Source of the DNA: DASUFZ01 sp035541475
GTDB lineage: Bacteria > Myxococcota_A > UBA9160 > SMWR01
Reading direction: 5' to 3'
NCBI GenBank assembly: GCA_035541475.1
Contig: DATKND010000093.1
Coordinates: 1-64,000, forward strand
Length of the DNA: 64,000 bases
The stretch's first letter is position 1, and the number at the start of each line of letters is the position of its first letter. This document shows positions 16,604 to 24,666 of this stretch, one piece after another. The notes under the pieces are model-generated. The model worked only from the letters and a program-made list of their open reading frames with translations. It searched no databases and was not told the DNA's origin. The position numbers were made by a program, and so were the translations under genes.

Positions 16604-17127
16604 CGCACGAGCACACGCGAGCCGTCGTGGAAGCCGGCGCGCATGCGATCGCGCCAGCTTCCGATCTCGTCGGGGTATTTCGCGTCGTAGATCGACAGCA
16701 GCCGCTCGAGCAGGCTCGAGTCCTTCGAGGCGCTCGCGCGCGCGACGAAGCTCGGTCCCGCGCGGAAGGCATCGCTCGTGATCCCGAGCCGCTTCCAGCG
16801 GCCGTAGTCGCCGACCCAGATACGCGCCTGCGTGAGCCCGCGCGCTAGCGCGCGCGCCTTCCAGCCGCTCGACGCGGTGATCAGCACCACCGCGCCGCCT
16901 TCCCAGCCGAACCACACTTCGGCGTGACAGCGGCTCTCCTCGCCGCTCTTTCGAAGCGGCGACACATAGACGAAGGGGCTCTTCGAGAGCGCCGCGGCGA
17001 GAGCCGGAGTGACGTCGCCTTGCGCGTCGGCGAGAACGTCGCGCCGAGCCGACGCGGGCAGAGCCAGCGCCGCAGGCGCGAGCGCGAGTCCCGCCGCGGC
17101 AAAGAGGAAGCGCCGGCGCGAGATCAG
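16573..17127 (-). CDS. Tat-exported split-barrel (pyridoxamine-oxidase-like) protein
   Basis: A 184-residue protein. The N-terminus ISRRRFLFAAAGLALAPAALALPASA is a twin-arginine signal, so it is exported folded. The mature part (HAEVWFGWEGGAVVLITASSGWKARALARG, then ARIWVGDYG) looks like a flavin-binding split beta-barrel of the DUF2255/pyridoxamine 5'-phosphate oxidase kind; that assignment is tentative. No ATG, GTG or TTG lies near the signal peptide in frame. The CTG at 17125-17127 overlaps the cysH stop as CTGA, mirroring overlaps elsewhere in the window, and is the most likely start. It is downstream of cysH in one transcript. Confidence 0.55.
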   Translation of the reverse strand: MISRRRFLFAAAGLALAPAALALPASARRDVLADAQGDVTPALAAALSKSPFVYVSPLRKSGEESRCHAEVWFGWEGGAVVLITASSGWKARALARGLTQARIWVGDYGRWKRLGITSDAFRAGPSFVARASASKDSSLLERLLSIYDAKYPDEIGSWRDRMRAGFHDGSRVLVRYVPEAAART

Positions 17128-17885
17128 ATCCCGGATCCCTGCTCCTCCTCGGGCACGTGGATCCCGCACTCGCGCGTCTCGGCGCGCTCCCACCACCAGC
17201 GACCGGAGCGCGGATCGTCGCCCGGCCGCACGGCGCGCGAGCACGGCTCGCAGCCGACGGACGGATAGCCCTGCGCGTGGAGGCGGTTCACCGGGACGTT
17301 GTGGGCCTGCACGTAGGCCATCACATCGTCGTGTGTCCAGTCGGCGATCGGATTCACCTTCACGATGCCGCCGTGGATGTAGTCGATCTCGAGCTTCGGC
17401 GCGTTGGCGCGCGTGACGTTCTGGTCGCGGCGGAGTCCGGCGACCCAGGCGTCGAGGTCGGCGAGATAGCGCTTCAGCGGCTCGACCTTGCGGACGCGGC
17501 AGCACAGCTGCCGGTTCTCGATCGACTCGTAGAAGAGGTTCATGCCCCTCGCGCGAACCATCGCCTCGACGTCCTCGGCGCGAGGCAGCAGCACCTCGAC
17601 CGGCTTGTCGTAGCGGTCGCGCACGCGATCGATCAGGTCGTGCGTCGCCTGGGGCAGGCGCCCGGTGTCGAGCACGAACACCCGCGAGGCCGGCTCGATG
17701 CGGTGCATCATGTCGAGCAGCGCCAGACCTTCCGGGGCGCCGAACGAGCACGAGAGGGCGATGCCTGGATGAAAGTTCTTGAGAGCCCAGGTAAGGATCT
17801 CTTGAGCGCTCAGGCGCTCGCCCTCGCCGGAAGCCACGAACCGCAGGAGCTTGGAATCCAGGCTCTTTTTCGGGCTCTGCGCCAT
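17124..17885 (-). CDS. cysH: Assimilatory adenylyl-sulfate (APS) reductase
   Basis: A 253-residue CysH. It reduces APS to sulfite in cysteine biosynthesis. The PP-loop region is represented by IALSCSFGAPEGLALLDM. Cysteine pairs CCRVRKVEPL and GCEPC supply four ligands for a [4Fe-4S] cluster, which marks the APS-reducing rather than the PAPS-reducing type. The C-terminal ECGIH holds the catalytic redox cysteine. Length and motifs are standard. The upstream region has a 13-bp palindrome that could be an operator. The following gene is coupled by a stop/start overlap. Confidence 0.93.
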   Translation of the reverse strand: MAQSPKKSLDSKLLRFVASGEGERLSAQEILTWALKNFHPGIALSCSFGAPEGLALLDMMHRIEPASRVFVLDTGRLPQATHDLIDRVRDRYDKPVEVLLPRAEDVEAMVRARGMNLFYESIENRQLCCRVRKVEPLKRYLADLDAWVAGLRRDQNVTRANAPKLEIDYIHGGIVKVNPIADWTHDDVMAYVQAHNVPVNRLHAQGYPSVGCEPCSRAVRPGDDPRSGRWWWERAETRECGIHVPEEEQGSGI

Positions 17886-17947
17886 CGGCCGCGCTCCAGA
17901 TGACCCGGACACCCTATCGGAGTTCCACCGGCTGTCCACGAATTCCA

Positions 17948-17960
17948 GACCTGACAGGTC
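17948..17960. promoter_or_regulatory. 13-bp palindrome upstream of cysH
   Basis: GACCTGACAGGTC, two 6-bp arms about one central base, located 63 bp upstream of the cysH start in a stretch with slightly lower G+C. A dimeric regulator site is plausible. No named regulator can be assigned from sequence. Confidence 0.35.
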
Positions 17961-18013
17961 GATTTACAGCGGCCTGCAGCAGGCGCGCGGAGAGCGGACA
18001 GGGACGCGAACCT

Positions 18014-18313
18014 TCACTCGAGCTGCCGCTCGACGCCCTGGACCTTCTCCTCCATCGAGGCCGCCCGGTCGCGCCGGTCGTCGATCTTGATGACGGTCCC
18101 GACCCGGACCGCGCCGGCCTCGAACACCGCCTCGTGCATGCGGCGGATCAGGGCGAGCACCACGTCGAGCTCCCCTTCGAGGGTCGTGAACATCGGATCG
18201 AGACGGACTCGCACGCGCTTCTCCTCGCGCGCGACCCGCAGCGCCGCGGCGACGAAGCGCGAGACGCTCACTCCCTCTCCGACGGGCGAGATGCTGACGG
18301 CGGCGATCGCCAT
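18014..18313 (-). CDS. Thiamine-binding protein of the MTH1187/YkoF-like (DUF77) family
   Basis: A 99-residue protein with the family pattern: AIAAVSISPVGEGVSVSRFVAAAL at the start, then RVRVRLDPMFTTLEGELDVVLALIRRMHEAVFEAGAVRVGTVIKIDDR. Members fold as ferredoxin-like tetramers and bind thiamine or pyrimidine precursors. Their physiological role is unsettled. It ends nine bases after the folK fusion gene on the same strand. Together with cysH this gives a small neighbourhood of cofactor and sulfur genes. Confidence 0.85.
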   Translation of the reverse strand: MAIAAVSISPVGEGVSVSRFVAAALRVAREEKRVRVRLDPMFTTLEGELDVVLALIRRMHEAVFEAGAVRVGTVIKIDDRRDRAASMEEKVQGVERQLE

Positions 18314-18322
18314 GGACTCCTC

Positions 18323-19273
18323 CTACACATCACGGCGACGGGCCACCGCGGAATCCCGGACGCGCTTCGCGAGCGCCTCGATCGCCTGTCCGAGCAGCGG
18401 GTGCACGAGCTGCGGCGCGAGGTCGCAGAGCGGGTCGAGCACGAACGGTCGCTGCTGGAGCCGCGGATGCGGGATCACGAGGCCCGCGTCGTCGACGCGC
18501 CGCGACCCGAAGAGCAGGAGATCGAGGTCGAGCGTGCGAGCGGCGTTGCGCTCGTCGGCGCGAACCCGGCCCTGCTCGCGCTCGATCGCGAGCAGGCGCT
18601 GGAGCAGCGCCTGCGGCGGGAGACGCGTCTCGAGGCGCGCGACCGCGTTGAGGTAGGGGCCCTGGCGGCCGGGACCCTCCGCGCGCGATTCGTAGATCGG
18701 CGACACGACCACGTCGCGGATCCCTTCCGTCGTGCGCAGCGCTGCCGCCGCGGCGCACAGATGGCGTTCGCGATCCCCGAGATTCGAGCCGAGGCCCACG
18801 AAGGCGGTCTCGGCGTCGGGCCAGGGATCGCGGTGCCGCGGCGCGGCGACGCGGAGGATCGCTCCGACGAGGTCCTCGTCCGCGGACGGCTCGAGCACCA
18901 CGCAGGGTGTCGGCTCGCCCGGCTCCGTGCTCGCGCGGTCCCACAGCACGAGTCGCTCGACGTAGCCGGGAAAGCGGAGTGACAGATCCCGCGCGATGGC
19001 CGCCGCGAATCCGCCGCCGGCCGCCGTGACGCGCTCGACCCGCAGCCGATCGTGCAGCAGTGCGTAGAGCGCGCCGCTGCACGCGCGGAGATCCGACTCG
19101 TCCTCCGACCCCGAATCGCGCGGCAGCTGCGGTGCGATCGCGTCGAAGCCCGCTTGCGCGAGCCGCGGCGCGCAGCGCGCGAACCGCCGGATCGCGTCCG
19201 GGCCCGCGTGGAGCAGCAGCAGCGGCTCCCCGCCGTGACCGTGACGCGCGTATGCGAGCGCCTCGCAGCTCAT
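18323..19273 (-). CDS. folK: HPPK (folate biosynthesis) fused to an N-terminal degenerate alpha/beta-hydrolase domain
   Basis: A 316-residue fusion. Residues 155-296 are 6-hydroxymethyl-7,8-dihydropterin pyrophosphokinase: AFVGLGSNLGDRERHL, RTLDLDLLLFG with the two magnesium aspartates, and IPHPRLQQRPFVLDPL. HPPK transfers pyrophosphate from ATP to the pterin on the way to folate. Residues 1-150 resemble half of an alpha/beta hydrolase (GEPLLLLHAGPD, then FPGYVERLVLWD). The nucleophile elbow, normally GxSxG, reads GGGFA, so the serine is missing and the lid and acid/histidine part is truncated. Bacterial HPPKs are usually 155-170 residues alone, so the extra domain is unusual. A start nearer the HPPK domain is possible but no strong ribosome-binding site is seen there. 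Confidence 0.85.
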   Translation of the reverse strand: MSCEALAYARHGHGGEPLLLLHAGPDAIRRFARCAPRLAQAGFDAIAPQLPRDSGSEDESDLRACSGALYALLHDRLRVERVTAAGGGFAAAIARDLSLRFPGYVERLVLWDRASTEPGEPTPCVVLEPSADEDLVGAILRVAAPRHRDPWPDAETAFVGLGSNLGDRERHLCAAAAALRTTEGIRDVVVSPIYESRAEGPGRQGPYLNAVARLETRLPPQALLQRLLAIEREQGRVRADERNAARTLDLDLLLFGSRRVDDAGLVIPHPRLQQRPFVLDPLCDLAPQLVHPLLGQAIEALAKRVRDSAVARRRDV

Positions 19274-19353
19274 GAAAACAGCTTAACCGCCCGCCTCCGC
19301 GCACCCCGCCGCGGTGAAGCCGGACGATTCGCCGGTCGGGCTACGCTGCGGCC

Positions 19354-20631
19354 GTGTCGGAGACCGGTCAGGAGCTGCCGCTGCTGCGCGGCGAAGTGCC
19401 GGGCCCGCGCTCGCGCGCGCTCGCGAGCCGGCTCGCACGAGTCGAGAGCCGCAACGTGACGTGCGTGCTGCCGACGCCGCCGATCTTCTGGGAGCGTGCG
19501 CGCGGCGCGAACGTCTGGGACGTCGACGGAAACCGCTTCGTAGACCTCGGCGCAGGGTTCGGAGTGGCCGCGGTCGGACACGCGCACCCGCGCGTCGTCG
19601 ACGCGGTCGCGGAGCAGTCGGAGCGCCTGCTCCACGGGATGGGCGACGTGCACCCGGCCGCCGTGAAGGTCGCCCTCCTCGAGGCCCTCGCGAAGCGCTT
19701 CCCGGGTGGCGGCGAGGTGCGCGCGATCCTCGGCTCGTCCGGCTCGGACGCGGTCGAGGCCGCGCTGAAGACGGCGCTCGTCGCGACCGGCGACGCGGGC
19801 GTGGTCGCGTTCGAAGGCGCGTACCACGGGCTCGGGCTCGGTGCTCTCGATGCCACCTGGCGGCCGCTCTTCCGGCAGCCGTTCGCGGAGCGACTCGCGA
19901 ATGCGACGGCCTTCGCCCGCTACGGCGACGTCGACGACGCGCTGCGGGCCGCACGCCGTTGCCGCGTGCCGGTCGGCGCGCTGCTCGTCGAGCCGATCCA
20001 GGGCCGCGGCGGCGATCGCCTGCCGCCGACGGGCTTCCTCTCGTCGCTACGCCACCTGTGCGACGAGCAGGGCTGGCTGCTCGTGGTCGACGAGATCTAC
20101 ACCGGATTCGGTCGCACCGGGCGCTGGTTCGCCTGCGAGCACGAGGGCGTCGAGCCCGACCTCCTCTGCGTCGGCAAGGGGCTCGCCTCGGGGATGCCGA
20201 TCTCCGCGTGCGTCGGGCGGGCGCGTTGGATGGACGCCTGGCCTGCATCGGGTGGTGAGGCGATCCACACGCAGACCTTTCTCGGGCACCCGCCCGCCTG
20301 CGCCGCGGCGCTCGCGAGCCTCGCGGTGCTGGAGGAGGAGAAGCTCGTGCCGCGCGCCGCCGAGCTCGGCGCGCGCGCGCTGGCGCGCCTTCGCGCGCGG
20401 CTCTCGGGGCGACCCGAAGTGGCCGAGGTGCGCGGACTCGGCCTGCTGCTCGCGATCGAGTGCGCGTCGCCGGAGATCGCCGCGCGCGCCTGCCAGCGCT
20501 CGCTGGCGCGCGGCGTGATCGTGCTCCCGTCGGGCGACGACGGCCGCGTGCTGAGCATCACGCCCCCGCTGAACATCTCGGAGCCCGTCTTCGAAGCCGC
20601 GCTGGACGGGGTCGTGGAGTCGCTGTGCTGA
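19354..20631 (+). CDS. Class III PLP-dependent aminotransferase
   Basis: A 425-residue fold-type I aminotransferase with a GTG start. Visible features are the N-terminal ANVWDVDGNRFVDL, the phosphate-binding GSSGSDAVEAALKTAL, AYHGL, the cofactor aspartate in LLVVDEIYTGFGRTG, and the Schiff-base lysine in CVGKGLASGMP. Class III enzymes transfer amino groups to aldehydes or ketones, often omega-amino substrates. The LuxE-like gene follows with a seven-base overlap and the LuxC-like gene after it. An enzyme that aminates an aldehyde made by the LuxE/LuxC pair is therefore a reasonable but untested idea. Confidence 0.88.
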   Translation: MSETGQELPLLRGEVPGPRSRALASRLARVESRNVTCVLPTPPIFWERARGANVWDVDGNRFVDLGAGFGVAAVGHAHPRVVDAVAEQSERLLHGMGDVHPAAVKVALLEALAKRFPGGGEVRAILGSSGSDAVEAALKTALVATGDAGVVAFEGAYHGLGLGALDATWRPLFRQPFAERLANATAFARYGDVDDALRAARRCRVPVGALLVEPIQGRGGDRLPPTGFLSSLRHLCDEQGWLLVVDEIYTGFGRTGRWFACEHEGVEPDLLCVGKGLASGMPISACVGRARWMDAWPASGGEAIHTQTFLGHPPACAAALASLAVLEEEKLVPRAAELGARALARLRARLSGRPEVAEVRGLGLLLAIECASPEIAARACQRSLARGVIVLPSGDDGRVLSITPPLNISEPVFEAALDGVVESLC

Positions 20632-21743
20632 CACAAGAGAGCGGCGATCCCGCGCGCGCGGAGCTCGACCGCGAGGTGCTCCGCTGGATGCGCGAGCCGG
20701 AGTGGCGCCGCGACGACGCGCGCTTCGAATCGCTCGCGCTCCGCCTCTTCGCCCATCAGTTCGAGCACTGCGCGCCCTATCGGCGCTTCTGCGAGGGGCG
20801 CGGCCTCACGCCGCGATCCCTCCGCGGCTCGGACGAGATTCCGGCCGTGCCGACGGGTGCCTTCAAGGAGATCGCGCTGACCTCGTTCCCGCTCGCCCGC
20901 GCCCGGCACTGCTTCCGCACCAGCGGCACCAGCGTCCGCGCGCGCGGCGCGCTGCATCTCGACACGCTCGAGCTCTACGAGGCATCGCTCCTGCCATCCT
21001 TCCGCCGGCACGTGCTGCCGGACCTGCCGGAAGGCGGCCGCGCGCGCATCGTGGTGCTCGCGCCCTCCGCCGATGAAGTGCCCGACTCGTCGCTCTCGCA
21101 CATGTTCGCGGTGGTCCTGCGCGAGCTCGGCGACGCCGCGAGCGGCTGGTTCGTGCGCGGTGGCGAGCTCGATGCCGACGCGCTGCTGAGCGCGCTCGAC
21201 GCCGCGTGCGCCGCCGCGACTCCGGTCGCCGTGTGCGGGACCGCCTTCGCGTTCGTGCACGCGCTCGATGCGCTCTCGCGCCGCGGGCGCGGTCTCGTGC
21301 TGCCGCGGGGCTCGCGAGCGCTCGAGACCGGCGGCTTCAAGGGACGCTCGCGTGTGTTGACCCGCGACGAGCTCTACGGCGAGATCGAGTCGCGGCTCGG
21401 CATCCCCGCCGCCCGCATCGTCAACCAGTACGGCATGACGGAGCTCGGCAGCCAGTTCTACGACTCGGTGCTCGTCGATCCCGGCGCGCCACGGCGAAAG
21501 CTCGCGCCGCCCTGGACTCGCATCCGCATCGTCGACCCGCTGAGCGGCGAGCAGCGGCAAGGCGGCCGCGAAGGCGCGATCGTCGTGCAGGACCTCGCCA
21601 ACACGGGCAGCGTGTTCGCGGTGCAGACGGCGGATCTCGGCGTCGCGCGTGGCGACGGCTTCGAGCTGATCGGGCGCGAGCCGGGCGCGGAGGAGCGCGG
21701 CTGCTCGATCGCGCTCGACGAGCTGCTCGGCGGCGCGACATGA
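20625..21743 (+). CDS. LuxE-like acyl-protein synthetase (acyl-adenylating enzyme)
   Basis: A 372-residue member of the LuxE family, a branch of ANL adenylating enzymes. It shows the LuxE pattern RTSGTS (99-103), FKG, QYGMTELGSQFYD (268-280) and, near the C-terminus, RGCS with cysteine 360. That cysteine sits where LuxE proteins carry the acyl group before passing it to LuxC. The family activates a carboxylic acid with ATP and holds it as a thioester. The GTG start at 20625 overlaps the aminotransferase stop, and the stop overlaps the LuxC-like start as ATGA. No luxA, luxB or luxD is present, so this is not bioluminescence. The acid substrate is unknown. Confidence 0.85.
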   Translation: MLTQESGDPARAELDREVLRWMREPEWRRDDARFESLALRLFAHQFEHCAPYRRFCEGRGLTPRSLRGSDEIPAVPTGAFKEIALTSFPLARARHCFRTSGTSVRARGALHLDTLELYEASLLPSFRRHVLPDLPEGGRARIVVLAPSADEVPDSSLSHMFAVVLRELGDAASGWFVRGGELDADALLSALDAACAAATPVAVCGTAFAFVHALDALSRRGRGLVLPRGSRALETGGFKGRSRVLTRDELYGEIESRLGIPAARIVNQYGMTELGSQFYDSVLVDPGAPRRKLAPPWTRIRIVDPLSGEQRQGGREGAIVVQDLANTGSVFAVQTADLGVARGDGFELIGREPGAEERGCSIALDELLGGAT

Positions 21744-23029
21744 ACGCGGAGTCGGTGCGCGCGCGCATGCACGCGCTGCGCGAGGCGGGTGCGCGGCTGC
21801 GCGCGCGAGCGCCGAGCGCGCGGCTCGCGACCCTCGCTCGCGCGCTCGACCGTTGGAGCGATCCGCAGTCGAGCTGGCGGCGCAAGCTCGAATCGAAGCT
21901 ACCGGCGGCCACGGGCTTCGCGCCGGAGACGGTGCGGCGCGGGCTCGCGATCGCGCTCGCCGACTGGAACGGCGCAGCGCTCGAGCGCCTCGCGGAGCGC
22001 GAGCTCGGCGCGCTGCGCGCGGCATCCGCGGGCGATCCCGCGTTTCCCGGATTCGAGCTCTGCGCGGTCGTGCTCGCGGGCGCGATCCCGATGCCGACGC
22101 TCAAGGCGATCGTGGCGCCGCTCGTGCTCGGCACGCCCGTGCTCGTGAAGCCGGCCTCCCGCGACCCGGTCACCGCGGAGCTCGTCGCGCGCTCTCTCGC
22201 CGAGCTCGATCCCGAGGTCGGCGCCTGCGTCGCGCTCGCGCCGCTCTCGCGGAGCGACGCCGATGCGCAGGCCGCGCTGCTCGAGTCCGATTGCGTGGTG
22301 GTGTACGGCGACGACGCGACGGTCTCCTCGCTCGCCGCGCGCGCCACGGCGTCGCGTCGATTCGTCGGTCACGGCCACCGCCTCTCGCTCGCGGCCTTCG
22401 GGCCCGAGGTCGCGCACGGCGAGACGCTCGCCGTCGCCGCCGCCGGGCTCGCACAGGACGTCGCGCTCTGGGATCAGCTCGGCTGCCTGTCGCCGGTCGC
22501 GCTCTACGCGGTCGGCGACGCGCGGGCCTGCGATCGGATCGCGGAGTCCGTGGCCGCCGGGCTGGCCGAGGCATCCTCGCGCTGGCCGCGCGGCGAGATC
22601 GATGCCGCGTCCGCGGCGCGCTTCGCGCACGCGCGTGCCGACGCGGAGCTGCGCGCCGCGTCCGGGACGGGTGTGTCGTTGTACGCAGATCGCGACGGCG
22701 GGTGGTGCGTGGTTCGCGAAGTGGATGCGGAGCCGCGGCCCGCGCCGCTGCATCGCTTCCTGCGCGTGCACCCGGTCGCGGATGCGCGCGCGCTCGCCGC
22801 GGCGATCGCGCCGCACGCGCGACACCTCGCAGGCGTCGCGCTGGCGGGCTTCGGCGCGCAGCGGGCCGAGCTCGCCCGCTCTCTGCGCGGGTCCGGAGCC
22901 ACATACGTCTGCGCGCCGGGCTCGCTGCAGGCCCCGCCACTCGAATGGGAGAGCGAAGGGCGCGGCGTTCTCGCCTCGCTCGCGCGGCCACCGAGCTCGA
23001 GACGAGCACCATCCGGGTCGCTCCTCTGA
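21740..23029 (+). CDS. LuxC-like acyl-CoA/acyl-protein reductase
   Basis: A 429-residue protein of the LuxC (aldehyde-dehydrogenase-fold) family, which reduces an activated acyl group to the aldehyde with NADPH. Recognisable parts are VVLAGAIPMPTLKAIVAPLVLGTPVLVKPAS (nucleotide and substrate pocket), DCVVVYGDDATV, FVGHGHRLS and the catalytic cysteine 249 in ALWDQLGCLSPVALY. It is coupled by ATGA to the LuxE-like gene, matching the LuxE-LuxC partnership in fatty acid reductase complexes. The last codons (up to SGSLL) lie in dispersed repeat copy B, which runs antisense to this gene. Confidence 0.85.
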   Translation: MNAESVRARMHALREAGARLRARAPSARLATLARALDRWSDPQSSWRRKLESKLPAATGFAPETVRRGLAIALADWNGAALERLAERELGALRAASAGDPAFPGFELCAVVLAGAIPMPTLKAIVAPLVLGTPVLVKPASRDPVTAELVARSLAELDPEVGACVALAPLSRSDADAQAALLESDCVVVYGDDATVSSLAARATASRRFVGHGHRLSLAAFGPEVAHGETLAVAAAGLAQDVALWDQLGCLSPVALYAVGDARACDRIAESVAAGLAEASSRWPRGEIDAASAARFAHARADAELRAASGTGVSLYADRDGGWCVVREVDAEPRPAPLHRFLRVHPVADARALAAAIAPHARHLAGVALAGFGAQRAELARSLRGSGATYVCAPGSLQAPPLEWESEGRGVLASLARPPSSRRAPSGSLL

Positions 23030-23067
23030 ACTTCGCTCGGCCTCGCCTCGCTGCGCGCCCTTCGGGC
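23013..23067 (-). repeat. Dispersed hairpin element, copy B, antisense to and overlapping the end of the LuxC-like gene
   Basis: Read on the minus strand: GCCC-GAA-GGGC hairpin, then GGCGAGGCC and the tail GAGCGAAGTTCAGAGGAGCGACCCGG. The LuxC-like stop codon (23027-23029) falls inside the tail, so the final five codons are made of repeat sequence. Confidence 0.75.
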
Positions 23068-23109
23068 TTGCGGCGAGCATCCGGAGCAGCGGGTTAGAAT
23101 CGAAAGGCC

Positions 23110-24666
23110 TTGCGCATCCACCTCGTCACCCCGCGCAACCCTCCGTCCTTCTGGACCTACGACGCCATCCTCCCGACCCTCGGCAAGCGCTGCATCTTCC
23201 CGAACCTCTCGATGCCGACTCTCGCGGGGCTCACCCCGCGAGAGCACGAGATCGTGCTCTCGGACGAGAACGTCGGCGAGATCGACTGGGATCTCGAGGC
23301 GGACATCGTCGGCGTGACCGGCTACATCATCCACAAGCCGCGCCTGCTCGAGATCCTGGCGGAGCTGCGGCGCCGCGGCCGCTTCGTCGTCGTCGGCGGG
23401 CCCTACGCCTCGTTGTGTCCGGAGGAGCTGCGAGGCCTCTGCGACGTCCTCTTCGTCGGCGAGGCCGAGCAGACCTGGCCGGCCTTCCTGCGCGACTTCG
23501 CCGCGGGCAGCTGGAAGCGGGAGTACGTGGCCGACGAGCTTCCCGATCTCCGCTCCGCCCCGATGCCGCGCTTCGACCTGCTTCCGGTCGAGCGCTACCA
23601 CGCGCTGACCGTGCAATTCGCGCGCGGCTGCCCCTTCACCTGCGAGTTCTGCGACATCATCGTCGTGTACGGGCGGAGGCCGCGCGCCAAGAGCGTCGCG
23701 CAGGTGATGGCGGAGATCCGCGAGTGCCACCGTCTCGGCGCGAAGCAGGTTTTCCTGGTCGACGACAACTTCATCGGCAACGTGAAGCTCGCCAAGGAGC
23801 TGCTGCGCGAGATGGCCGCCTGGGGCGCCGCGAACGGCTACCCGCTCGACTTCAACACGGAGGTGTCGCTCAACGTCGCGCGCGACGAGGAGCTGCTCGA
23901 GCTGCTGCGCGCCGCGAACATGACGACCGTCTTCATCGGCATCGAGTCCCCCCGCGTCGACTCGCTGCGCGAGACCAAGAAGATGCAGAACGCGCGCGGC
24001 GACCTGGTCGAGAGCGTGCGGCGCGTGCAGGCATACGGGATCCAGGTGCAGGCCGGCATGATCGTCGGCTTCGACCACGACGACGCGTCTATCTTCGGGG
24101 AGCAGCTCCGCTTCATCCAGGACGCGCAGATCCCCGTCTCGATGACCGGCATGCTGCAGGCGATGCCGCGCACGCCGCTCTACGAGCGCGCCGAGCGCGA
24201 GGGCCGCCTGCTCGACGCGTCGACCGGCGACCAGTTCGTGTTCAGCAACCTGCTGCCGGTGCGCATGACGCGCCTCGAGCTCTACCGCGGCTACCGCTGG
24301 CTGCTCGACCAGCTCTACGACTTCCGCAACTACCGCGCGCGCACCTTGGCCTTCCTCGTGGCGCGCGGGGCGCAGGCGAATCGCGGGCTCAACATCCGGC
24401 GCGGCGACCTGCGGCGGCTCGGCCGCATCCTCTACGAGACGCTCTTCCGCGCGGGGCCGCGCACGGCGTGGTTCACCGTGTCGCTGCTCGGCGCGACCTT
24501 GTGGCGCCGCCCGGCCGCCTTCAAGGAGGCGGTGTCGTTCGCGATCTCGCACCGCGCATTTCACCGCTACGTTCGATCGCTGGCGAAGCGACTCGACGCG
24601 GCGATCGCGGAGCTCGAGCGCGAGGCGTTGGCGCTGCAGGAGCCCCTTCCCGACCGGAGCGCGTGA
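23110..24666 (+). CDS. B12-binding radical SAM enzyme (DUF4070 type)
   Basis: A 518-residue protein starting at TTG. Residues 1-140 resemble a cobalamin-binding Rossmann domain (VVVGGPYASLCPEEL, VGEAEQTWPAF). The radical SAM domain follows with the [4Fe-4S] motif C174-x3-C178-x2-C181 (ARGCPFTCEFCDI) and VFLVDDNFIGN. The C-terminal 150 residues match the DUF4070 region seen in hopanoid C-2 methylase HpnP and relatives. These enzymes catalyse radical methylation or related chemistry on lipids and pigments. There is no other hopanoid gene here, so a precise substrate cannot be given. The following ftsH-like gene starts within its stop codon (GTGA). Confidence 0.82.
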   Translation: MRIHLVTPRNPPSFWTYDAILPTLGKRCIFPNLSMPTLAGLTPREHEIVLSDENVGEIDWDLEADIVGVTGYIIHKPRLLEILAELRRRGRFVVVGGPYASLCPEELRGLCDVLFVGEAEQTWPAFLRDFAAGSWKREYVADELPDLRSAPMPRFDLLPVERYHALTVQFARGCPFTCEFCDIIVVYGRRPRAKSVAQVMAEIRECHRLGAKQVFLVDDNFIGNVKLAKELLREMAAWGAANGYPLDFNTEVSLNVARDEELLELLRAANMTTVFIGIESPRVDSLRETKKMQNARGDLVESVRRVQAYGIQVQAGMIVGFDHDDASIFGEQLRFIQDAQIPVSMTGMLQAMPRTPLYERAEREGRLLDASTGDQFVFSNLLPVRMTRLELYRGYRWLLDQLYDFRNYRARTLAFLVARGAQANRGLNIRRGDLRRLGRILYETLFRAGPRTAWFTVSLLGATLWRRPAAFKEAVSFAISHRAFHRYVRSLAKRLDAAIAELEREALALQEPLPDRSA

